Shown: piece after piece, positions 1-7,407 of the stretch
Layout of the letters: every line of letters begins with the position of its first letter
How positions within the stretch are numbered: the stretch's first letter is position 1
Assembly (NCBI GenBank): GCA_003501665.1
Contig: DNOQ01000511.1
Span: forward strand, 1-8,795
DNA length: 8,795 bases
Source: Bacteroidales bacterium
Lineage (GTDB): Bacteria; Bacteroidota; Bacteroidia; Bacteroidales; VadinHA17
Direction of reading: 5' to 3'
Notes under the pieces: generated by a model
What the model was told of the DNA's origin: nothing
Database searches by the model: none
The model's input: only the letters and a program-made list of their open reading frames with translations
Position numbers and translations under genes: made by a program

Positions 1-876
1 TATTACCGTCTGGGGAAATTTGAAGATATACGTCGTTCTGCCTATCGTGCCATGAAATGGGCAAAGGACTTCCGCATGGATGCACCATGGTCCCAGCGTG
101 GCGAAAATACCAATAATCCATGGTCTGATTCCGGTAAACACAGATTTGGCAGTGTTGCAGTTATGATCGATAATTTTGCAATACCAGCTGCAACCATACG
201 TGGTTTATTCGATTTCGATTATAAATCCGACAGGTTGATTCTCAGACCCCGTATCCCGGGATCAATCACTCAATACACTCAAAAGCACCCGGTCCGCTTT
301 GGAGAAAAGGAACTTTATATCACTTGTATTAATGGAGGTACCAGAGTCAAATCTGTCAGGATTAATGGGAAAACAGTTGATGTACAGGTTCCTGATGAAG
401 TAATTCTTACATACAATGATCTTCCTGTCGAAGCAAAAATTGAGATAATCACTGAAGGTGGCTGGCCGGAAGAACCTTCACCGATAGATTATCCGGTAAT
501 TCCGGAACTCGTCCGGGGAAAAGATACAAAAAAACTGAATCCTGTTGCATTACCGGATTCATTGGAAAAACCATTCAGAACTCTTACTGAAATGAAAAAG
601 TTATTGAAGAAGGAGACTGATTCTGAATATGAATTGTCATTTATTAATGCAGCACTCAAAGCATTTGAAGACTGTCGGGTGCGTGCAGCAATGGATCCGG
701 GCCCGGGGTATTTCCGGGCGATGAACGAGCAACGCAAGGAAGATATTGTGAAGTTCTACAACCTTGCAGCTCTCTCCATGTATAATGGCTTTGTTAAAAG
801 GATTGAGAATTATACCGGGAAAGGAGATGTCCGGCAAAAAAGAATTGCAGAAATATTAAATAAAGCAATAAAGTAG
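1..876 (+). CDS. C-terminal part of a probable six-hairpin glycosidase-like protein (5' truncated by window edge)
   Basis: The reading frame is open from the first base, so the gene starts upstream and 291 residues are visible. The Met encoded at base 52 is internal, because 17 in-frame codons without a stop precede it. Residues about 25-90 (PWSQRGENTN, then GSVAVMIDNFAIPAA, then LILRPRIPG) look like the last helices of an (alpha/alpha)6 barrel running into a C-terminal beta domain. The LRPRIP step resembles the LLPALP step of GH95-type enzymes. Residues about 95-153 look like a beta-sandwich (e.g. VKSVRINGK). A Pro-rich linker (about 155-170) leads to a roughly 110-residue, charged, mostly helical tail ending in lysines. 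The catalytic region and signal peptide are outside the window, so family and substrate are not assigned. It is followed 45 bases later by the DUF5703 gene in the same direction. The frame is certain; the fold is an inference. Confidence 0.72.
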   Translation, partial: YYRLGKFEDIRRSAYRAMKWAKDFRMDAPWSQRGENTNNPWSDSGKHRFGSVAVMIDNFAIPAATIRGLFDFDYKSDRLILRPRIPGSITQYTQKHPVRFGEKELYITCINGGTRVKSVRINGKTVDVQVPDEVILTYNDLPVEAKIEIITEGGWPEEPSPIDYPVIPELVRGKDTKKLNPVALPDSLEKPFRTLTEMKKLLKKETDSEYELSFINAALKAFEDCRVRAAMDPGPGYFRAMNEQRKEDIVKFYNLAALSMYNGFVKRIENYTGKGDVRQKRIAEILNKAIK

Positions 877-921
877 AACAAATATCAAGGTTGTTGAAAA
901 ATTACTTAAAGAACCTTCTTG
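877..921 (+). other. Short intergenic gap, no recognisable promoter or terminator
   Basis: This 45-base A/T-rich gap is the longest untranslated stretch in the window. I see no GC-rich hairpin followed by a T run, no Bacteroidota-type TAnnTTTG -7 element and no Shine-Dalgarno sequence before ATG 922. Read-through from the upstream gene is the simplest interpretation. The gaps at 3367-3402, 5626-5640 and 7399-7407 are shorter and equally featureless. Confidence 0.6.
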
Positions 922-3366
922 ATGATCAGTAAAATCAAAAATTTTCCAGCCATTGTATTTCTATTGTTAATTGCAAATACAGGGTGTCGGGATTTTTCAG
1001 GGCATGGAAACCTTTCACGGCTGGATAAATATAATATTGTATGGGAATCCCAGAGTCTGAATTCCTCTGAATCAATGCCCCTGGGAGGCGGAGATATCGG
1101 ATGTAATGTCTGGATTGAAAACGGAGATTTGTTATTTTATTGTCAGAGAAGCGGGAGCCTCAGTGAAAGCGGAGAATATCTTAAAATGGGAAGGATAAGG
1201 ATCAAACTGTCACCGGATCCATTTGAACATCCTGCTTCCTTCAGGCAGGAACTGATCCTGAAAGACGGCATTATACATATCGGATCAGGATCCAACGGAA
1301 AAAATAGCCATATAAAAACCGATATAAAATTATGGGTTGAGGTATCTGCTCCGGTTATACATATAGATATCGATTCCGATAAGCCTGTTGAAGTAACTGC
1401 CGCCTATGAAAGCTGGAGAACTGAAGACAGAGAACTGAGCTCAGCAAACAACGGACGTGAACGTTTCGGGTGCTTCCATCTTCAGGGATTCCCCGGGGAG
1501 GTTATTAAAAGATCAGATGTGATCAGGCATACTGACAATGGCATTCTTTTTTATCACCGGAATCCGGAGAACAGCCTTATCCCTGATGTTCTGATTAATC
1601 AGCAGGGATTGGAAGCACACAGGGATTCAATAAATGACGATATCAGGAACCGGACCTTCGGAGGATTATTATCCGGAAAGAATTTTGTTCCGGCAGGGAT
1701 TGATTCCGGCAGTTATATTATAACTCCCTACAAATCATGGATCATTAAAAGTCAAAAACCTTCTGAGAAGCACAGTCTGGTGATTTCCACCCATATCGGT
1801 CAGACAGCGACAATTGATGACTGGATTAACCGCCTGAATGAGATACATGATAATGCATTAAAAAATCATAAAACTGCTTTCAGGAATACAATCGCATGGT
1901 GGCATGAATTCTGGAACCGCAGCCATATTATGATAAATCCTGAAAAAGCTGATCCGGCAGATCCTGTCTGGCAGATGGGCAGAAATTATCAGCTGTTCAG
2001 ATATCAGTCAGGTTGTAATGCTTTCGGGGAATATCCTACAAAATTCAATGGTGGCAATCTTACATACGACCCGTCGCTGGTAGCAAATAATTCATCTTTT
2101 GATCCTGACTGGAGGGCATGGGGGGGAGATGTTTTTACAGCCCAGAACCAGAGGCTTCTTTACTGGCCGATGCTTAAGTCGGGTGACTTTGATGCTATCC
2201 TGCCACAGTTTGAACTTTACCGCAAAGGTTTACCTGGAGCGACGGCAAGGGTAATAACACATTTTGGTCATAATGGAGCAGTTTACAGTGAATACACAGG
2301 CGTCCCCGGAGTAGCATTGGGGGCAGGATGGGGATGGATTGACGGGACACATAGGATACGCGGTGAGGAGGTGCCCTTCGGCGATCCACAGATAAATGGT
2401 CTTGGGGGGTATGAGACACTTGTGGAGAAGGGTGTTATGGCAAATCCTTCAATCTCTTATCATTGGGAATCACAGGTGGAACATGCATATATGATCCTGG
2501 AATATCACCGGTTTACCGGTAATGATATTTCCCGGTATATGCCTTTTATCAAGTCGTCGCTGATCTTTTTCGATGAACATTATCAGCTGCGACAGAAAAT
2601 GAGAAACGGGAATACCCTTGATGAAAACGGAAAGCTCGTAATATATCCATCAACATCCTGTGAATCATACCGTGGAGCAAAAAATCCGACCGATCTTATT
2701 GCAGGATTGAATGCCTGCCTCGAAAGTATCTTACTTCTTGACGAGAAATATGTTTCTTCAGCAGAAAAGAAATATTTCGCAGAATTTTTTAAAAGGATTC
2801 CTGAATACCCGTTTACGGAGATAAACGGCACTCCCGTTATAAATCCTGCTCATGAATGGTTAAAAGAGAGCAATCAGGAGCTTCCGCAATTCTATCCTTT
2901 GTTCCCGTTTAACAGGTTTAAAACAGGGGATAAAGAAATTGTGATTTTTAAAAACACTTATTCGCTGGCACCCGATTTCAGGAAAGGTAAGGTACAAAGC
3001 TGGCATCAGGACGGTATATTCTTTGCACGGATGGGGATGGCGAAAGAGGCGGCGGAATATAATACTAAGAAACTTCAGGACAGTGAGCGCCGGTTTCCTA
3101 CTTTCTGGGGACCCGGTCACGACTGGGTCCCTGATCATAACTGGGGAGGATCGGGAATGATAGGACTCCAGGAGATGCTCATGCAGACTATCGGAGATCA
3201 GATCGTGCTCTTCCCTGCCTGGCCTGAAGAGTGGGATGTCGATTTCAGACTGCATGCTCCCAAAAACACTGTAGTTGAATGCAGTTTTAAGAAAGGAGAA
3301 ATAATAAGGTTAAGAGTCAATCCTGAATCAAGATTAAAAGATGTTGTTACAGCATACAAACAATGA
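922..3366 (+). CDS. DUF5703-type, GH95-like putative glycoside hydrolase lipoprotein
   Basis: This is an 814-residue protein. I start it at ATG 922 rather than the in-frame TTG at 919, since ATG gives a normal signal peptide. That peptide has basic residues, a hydrophobic core at about 8-18, and a lipobox-like ANTGC with Cys22, so it is probably lipid-anchored. The N-terminal domain (about 36-325) opens with YNIVWESQSLNSSESMPLGG and GGDIGCNVW, which I recognise as DUF5703. This is followed by a probable (alpha/alpha)6 barrel (about 345-755) and a small beta domain (about 757-810; VLFPAWPEEW then a short strand region). Compared by eye with GH95 alpha-L-fucosidases, Asn409 (AQNQRLLYWP) matches the second of the two catalytic Asn. 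Glu581 (PSTSCES) matches the general acid, and Asp738 (PDHNWGG) matches the Asp of the DGNFG motif. The first Asn is Ala407. It probably acts on a glycan side chain in the periplasm or at the cell surface; the substrate is unknown. DUF5703 membership is fairly sure, activity is inferred. Confidence 0.85.
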   Translation: MISKIKNFPAIVFLLLIANTGCRDFSGHGNLSRLDKYNIVWESQSLNSSESMPLGGGDIGCNVWIENGDLLFYCQRSGSLSESGEYLKMGRIRIKLSPDPFEHPASFRQELILKDGIIHIGSGSNGKNSHIKTDIKLWVEVSAPVIHIDIDSDKPVEVTAAYESWRTEDRELSSANNGRERFGCFHLQGFPGEVIKRSDVIRHTDNGILFYHRNPENSLIPDVLINQQGLEAHRDSINDDIRNRTFGGLLSGKNFVPAGIDSGSYIITPYKSWIIKSQKPSEKHSLVISTHIGQTATIDDWINRLNEIHDNALKNHKTAFRNTIAWWHEFWNRSHIMINPEKADPADPVWQMGRNYQLFRYQSGCNAFGEYPTKFNGGNLTYDPSLVANNSSFDPDWRAWGGDVFTAQNQRLLYWPMLKSGDFDAILPQFELYRKGLPGATARVITHFGHNGAVYSEYTGVPGVALGAGWGWIDGTHRIRGEEVPFGDPQINGLGGYETLVEKGVMANPSISYHWESQVEHAYMILEYHRFTGNDISRYMPFIKSSLIFFDEHYQLRQKMRNGNTLDENGKLVIYPSTSCESYRGAKNPTDLIAGLNACLESILLLDEKYVSSAEKKYFAEFFKRIPEYPFTEINGTPVINPAHEWLKESNQELPQFYPLFPFNRFKTGDKEIVIFKNTYSLAPDFRKGKVQSWHQDGIFFARMGMAKEAAEYNTKKLQDSERRFPTFWGPGHDWVPDHNWGGSGMIGLQEMLMQTIGDQIVLFPAWPEEWDVDFRLHAPKNTVVECSFKKGEIIRLRVNPESRLKDVVTAYKQ

Positions 3367-3402
3367 TAATTGAAATTTCCGATAATTTTTTATAACCGAA
3401 TC

Positions 3403-5625
3403 ATGATACACAAACTAATCAGAACAGGTATTGTAATAATGATGAGTCTTTTCATCATTAATTGCACCGGAGAAAAAATAACAATTCCTTATGAAGATTC
3501 TTTACAGGCTGCCAATGTAACATTAACCTCCTTCAAAGACGGCCAGAGTGAAAGCTTAATAGTCGGGAACGGTGATATGTATGGAATTGTATGGGAAAAG
3601 GACAACGGGCTTTTCATGCGTATTACGAAAAACGATATATGGGATGCGCGAATAGATGTATCAGAGGATGGCGAACTGCCTAAGGTTGATATAACAAATA
3701 ATATAATTACGGGAGAAGTTGGAGGCCCGCCCAGCTACCGCAAAACATATCCTCAGCCCAGGTCTGCCGTTGCATTACGGCTCGGGCCTGTATCTTCCGG
3801 TGAAGGATTCAGTGCTGGTCTCGACATTGAGAAGGCATTCGTTTCCATAAAACCGGCAGAAGGGCAGAATATATCAATCCGGATCTTACATGACAGGAAT
3901 GTTTTGTTAATCAACAGTCCCCATAAAGTTATACTTGAAGAGATAAAAGCTGAAACTCTTCCGGATGCAACGATTGGCGAAACGGATAATGTTTCATGGT
4001 TAATGATGAAAATGCCGGGGGATATAGATTACAAGGGGATGGATTACGCTGTGGCAATAGCATCAAAAGGAAATCTTAAAGCTGTTTCACTTGTTACATC
4101 ATTTGACATTAAGACCGGTGATGTTCTTGAACATGCAATAAAACTGGCCGGATCGACCATTGGCGGAAAGGGAAAAAAACTTATACAGGAGCACGAAAAT
4201 TGCTGGCAAAAATATTGGTCCAGAAGCGGAGTCCAGCTGGAAGATACAGTTTTACAGCGCTGGTGGTACCGGATGCTTTATTTTGCGGGAACTGTCTGCA
4301 AACCCGGAACTTCGCCGATGAATCTTATGGCACCGCTTGCAACAGATGCCACACCATGGCATTCTGACTATCATCACAATTACAATTCCTGGCAGGCTTT
4401 CTGGCCACTGCCGGGTTCAAACCATGCTGAGCTTGCAGATCCCTGGATAGCTTATCTCGATGATATGATCCCCAGGTTCAGATTCCTGGCAGAGGTTACA
4501 TACGATTGTGAAGGAATTTACTGCCCCATATCATCTTTTTTGCACGAACCTGATCCGGCGCTGTGTCAGAGTAAGAACAAAAGGCAGCTTTCATTTAATC
4601 CCTGGGGACTGACCATCGGTGACGTTGGTATGAATGTACAGAATATGTGGCAAAAATACCTTTGCGATCAGGATTCATCATATCTTTTTAACAAAATGTA
4701 TTCTTTTATACGGGAAGCTGCCCTGTTTTATTCCTCATTCATGGAGAAATGTAAAAAAGACAGCAACGGGAAAGTCCTTCTGGGGCCATCCTACAGTCCC
4801 GAGCATGGCAAGGTGGGAATATACAATTGTCCTTTCGATATAGGGTATGTACATTATACATTCGATGCATTCATACAGGCTGCAACAATATCAGGAATGG
4901 ATGAGGACCTGGTAAAGAGATGCCGTGAAAACAAAGCTCTCCTGGCTGATTATCCGGTTGCGCTGAATGAAAGCGGAGAAACGGTTGTTGTTGATTGGGA
5001 AGGTTGTAAATTCAATGAGGTACCGCTACACAATATAACTGTTCCGGCAGCACCTGTATTCCCGTGTGACCAGGTAACATGGTTTTCACCGGAACCTGAA
5101 AAAGAACTTTTCAGAAGGACCATAAATGTTACTAAGCACAACTTTAATAACTCCAATGTCATTTTTAATATAGCAAAAGCACGCCTCTCCATGCCCGAGG
5201 CTGTAGATGATGCAAAAAAATGGTTTATTTCAAGGGAACTGCCAAATGGATTATTCAAATGGCAGGGTCATGCTCACGGTACTTTTATGGGAGAAATGAT
5301 CGGAATAGCTGGTTTGATAAATGAATTTCTGCTGCAGAGTGTTCAGAATAAGATCCGTCTCTTCCCATGCTGGCCGGCTGACAAGGATGCAAAATTCTCC
5401 GGACTCTGTGCTCAGGGCGGATTTATTGTATCATCCGAATTCAAGGATGGGCGTGTTATATCCGCTACAATTGAAAGCAAAGCGGGCAATCAGCTGCAGC
5501 TTCTTAGTCCGTGGAAAACCATCTTCGTTGACGGACAGATGACCAGCATTGATCCGGAGGGAATAGCAACAATAGAAACATCTTCGGGTCAGATTTTACT
5601 TTTATCAGAAAATGGGAATGATTGA
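3403..5625 (+). CDS. GH95-like six-hairpin glycosidase lipoprotein (paralogue of the last gene)
   Basis: This is a 740-residue protein if started at ATG 3403. An in-frame TTG at 3370 would add 11 residues, but it sits 3 bases after the previous stop and spoils the signal peptide. The leader MIHKLIRTGIVIMMSLFIIN precedes Cys21; Asn at -1 is unusual for a lipobox, so lipidation is likely but not sure. The N-terminal beta domain (about 30-260) carries LIVGNGDMYGIVW (52-64) and KNDIWDAR (76-83), comparable with the GNG motif that opens GH95 domains. The helical barrel spans about 265-650, followed by a C-terminal beta domain. GH95 landmarks are HNYNSWQAFWP (Asn326 and Asn328, matching the water-activating Asn pair) and PSYSPEHGK (Glu467, matching the general acid). 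The DGNFG Asp is not evident; the region reads HAHGTFMGE (623-631). Cys369 and Cys388 are shared with the paralogue at 7408 and may form a disulfide. A fucosidase, L-galactosidase or related exo-activity is plausible but unproven. Confidence 0.85.
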   Translation: MIHKLIRTGIVIMMSLFIINCTGEKITIPYEDSLQAANVTLTSFKDGQSESLIVGNGDMYGIVWEKDNGLFMRITKNDIWDARIDVSEDGELPKVDITNNIITGEVGGPPSYRKTYPQPRSAVALRLGPVSSGEGFSAGLDIEKAFVSIKPAEGQNISIRILHDRNVLLINSPHKVILEEIKAETLPDATIGETDNVSWLMMKMPGDIDYKGMDYAVAIASKGNLKAVSLVTSFDIKTGDVLEHAIKLAGSTIGGKGKKLIQEHENCWQKYWSRSGVQLEDTVLQRWWYRMLYFAGTVCKPGTSPMNLMAPLATDATPWHSDYHHNYNSWQAFWPLPGSNHAELADPWIAYLDDMIPRFRFLAEVTYDCEGIYCPISSFLHEPDPALCQSKNKRQLSFNPWGLTIGDVGMNVQNMWQKYLCDQDSSYLFNKMYSFIREAALFYSSFMEKCKKDSNGKVLLGPSYSPEHGKVGIYNCPFDIGYVHYTFDAFIQAATISGMDEDLVKRCRENKALLADYPVALNESGETVVVDWEGCKFNEVPLHNITVPAAPVFPCDQVTWFSPEPEKELFRRTINVTKHNFNNSNVIFNIAKARLSMPEAVDDAKKWFISRELPNGLFKWQGHAHGTFMGEMIGIAGLINEFLLQSVQNKIRLFPCWPADKDAKFSGLCAQGGFIVSSEFKDGRVISATIESKAGNQLQLLSPWKTIFVDGQMTSIDPEGIATIETSSGQILLLSENGND

Positions 5626-5640
5626 ATCCACAAATAACTT

Positions 5641-7398
5641 ATGAGGGGAAATATATTTTTTTTATTGCTAACAGGCATTTTCATTTCCGGTTGTACCGGT
5701 AATAGTCATGAGAATGTATTGATACCGCTTCCATCAACGCCCCAGTTAAGGTGGCAGAATTACGGGAAGACAATGTTCGTTTGTCTCGATCCGTGTACAT
5801 GGCAGGGCCGGGAATATGACAATCATTCTACACCATTGGACAGGATAAATCCGGCTGCTCTGAATACTGATCAATGGTGTGAGGCAGCTGAATTGTGGGG
5901 TGCAAAACTGATCCTGTTCGTGGCAAAGCATACTGGTGGATTCTGCTGGTGGCAGACAAATACAACTGACTATGGCATAAAAAATACCCCCTGGAGAGGC
6001 GGGGAAGGAGATGTCCTTAAGGATCTGTCAGAATCATGCAGAAGATACGGTCTTGATCTGGGGATTTATGTCTATCCCGGTGATGAAACCTGGGGAGCCG
6101 GCATAGGAAGCGGAGGTGTTACAAAGGATCCTGAAAAACAGGAAGGATATAACAGGGTGTTCAGACAGCAGATGACCGAAGTACTGACCAGATATGGCCC
6201 TGTCAGTGAAGTATGGTTTGACGGAAGTTGCCATATTGATGTCAATGATATTCTGGAAAAGTATGCTTCCGATGCTGTAATCCTCCAGGGGCCGATGGCA
6301 AATTTAAGATGGGTTGGCAATGAGAGCGGTTACGCTCCATTTTCAAATTGGTACACCCTCAGCAGTAAGGACCTTGAGACAGGTGTCGCCACTGCAATTC
6401 AGTCTGATCCTTTTGGTGATGCCTATGCCCCTGTTGAAATTGATGTGCCGCTGCTTAAGAACAAAGGACATAAATGGTTCTGGGCACCAGGTACAGACCA
6501 TCTCATACTGACGACGGATCAGCTTATGGATATTTATTATAAATCTGTCGGACGTGGAGCAGTACTCCTGCTTAATTCAACACCAGATACAACCGGTCTT
6601 ATACCACAATCCCACATCCTTGCCTACAAAGCTTTCGGTGAAGAAATCAAAAGACGCTTTGATAATCCCTTGAAAAAGACCAGCGGAAAAGGAAGATCAC
6701 TGGATATGAAATTTTCACAACCTGTGAAGATCAATCATGTTATCCTTCAGGAAGAACTGGCAAAGGGACAAAGGATCCTGGCTTTCATTATCGAAGGGTT
6801 GGACAGCAATGATAACTGGATACTCCTGTACGAAGGCACATCTGTGGGGAGCATGAAGATATGCTATTTTGACCAGGTACCCCTCAGAAGGATAAGGGTG
6901 CAGTTCACTAATGTAAAAGCTGAACCACAGATTACAAATTTTGCAGTTTATTATATTGAAGGTGTAACCATGCCTGCCGAAAAGAGAAATGACAGGGATA
7001 AATTCTATGATGGGATTGCACGCAGGACCGGAACTGAAAAAGAGGAAGAATTACCTGTGGAGATTGGCACATGGGATAATAAATCATCAGACAAACAGGG
7101 ATGGAACGAAATGAGTATTGATCTGACAAAATTCCTGAACAGGGTAGGTCAGTATGAAGTTAAATTCTCATCATCTTCGGATGTTAACAATGCCTGTCCT
7201 GAGTTTAAAGACTGGGAAATGGAGATGTATGGAAGTACAATAAAAAGTACGATTGAGTTGCTGAAAGATGGCTCAACGTTCAGGATTACGCGCTCGCAGC
7301 AGACGCTTGATGAATTCCCTTCAATTTTCAGGGTTAAAGTGAAAAGTATGAAGGACAATAGTTCCGGGACCATTACTATCAGGATGTTAACTTATTAA
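5641..7398 (+). CDS. GH29-family (alpha-L-fucosidase-like) lipoprotein with discoidin-like and extra C-terminal domains
   Basis: This is a 585-residue protein starting at ATG 5641, 15 bases after the previous stop. The leader ends in the good lipobox FISGC (Cys18). The catalytic barrel spans about 35-335. Motifs are AKHTGGFCWWQT (95-106), VWFDGS with Asp194 as the expected nucleophile, RWVGNESG with Glu228 as a candidate acid/base (Glu266 in PVEIDVP is the alternative), and GRGAVLLLNSTPDTTGLIP (304-322), which closes GH29 barrels. Residues about 340-442 look like a discoidin/F5-8 (CBM32-like) beta-sandwich. Residues about 445-585 form a further, apparently beta-rich domain that I cannot name. 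GH29 enzymes release terminal alpha-L-fucose by a retaining mechanism. Here FVCLDPCTW replaces the usual F-I-H-F/W-G, and KHTGGF replaces KHHDGF, so two sugar-binding His are apparently absent. The superfamily is confident; substrate may differ from fucose. Confidence 0.9.
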   Translation: MRGNIFFLLLTGIFISGCTGNSHENVLIPLPSTPQLRWQNYGKTMFVCLDPCTWQGREYDNHSTPLDRINPAALNTDQWCEAAELWGAKLILFVAKHTGGFCWWQTNTTDYGIKNTPWRGGEGDVLKDLSESCRRYGLDLGIYVYPGDETWGAGIGSGGVTKDPEKQEGYNRVFRQQMTEVLTRYGPVSEVWFDGSCHIDVNDILEKYASDAVILQGPMANLRWVGNESGYAPFSNWYTLSSKDLETGVATAIQSDPFGDAYAPVEIDVPLLKNKGHKWFWAPGTDHLILTTDQLMDIYYKSVGRGAVLLLNSTPDTTGLIPQSHILAYKAFGEEIKRRFDNPLKKTSGKGRSLDMKFSQPVKINHVILQEELAKGQRILAFIIEGLDSNDNWILLYEGTSVGSMKICYFDQVPLRRIRVQFTNVKAEPQITNFAVYYIEGVTMPAEKRNDRDKFYDGIARRTGTEKEEELPVEIGTWDNKSSDKQGWNEMSIDLTKFLNRVGQYEVKFSSSSDVNNACPEFKDWEMEMYGSTIKSTIELLKDGSTFRITRSQQTLDEFPSIFRVKVKSMKDNSSGTITIRMLTY

Positions 7399-7407
7399 TT
7401 TTTTCTT

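Noticed and set aside
52..54. ATG 52 as the true start of the first gene
   Set aside because: The frame is open back to base 1 with plausible protein sequence, there is no signal peptide or ribosome site, and the encoded fragment begins mid-barrel.
919..921. TTG as start of the DUF5703 gene
   Set aside because: An ATG follows immediately at 922 and gives the same leader; nothing favours the rarer codon.
2507..2520. Small inverted repeat around accggt
   Set aside because: It is a short palindromic hexamer repeated by chance within codons of the DUF5703 gene; no loop structure or regulatory context.
2860..3255. 131-codon open frame on the minus strand
   Set aside because: It is antisense to the conserved C-terminal half of the DUF5703 protein (including the PDHNWGG region) and its product looks random.
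3370..3402. TTG start adding 11 residues to the 3403 gene
   Set aside because: It would place extra hydrophobic and polar residues before a complete signal peptide and begins only 3 bases after the preceding stop; ATG 3403 gives a normal basic-hydrophobic-Cys leader.
7399..7407. Possible terminator in the T-rich sequence after the GH29 stop
   Set aside because: The T run is not preceded by a hairpin and the next gene starts 9 bases after the stop.
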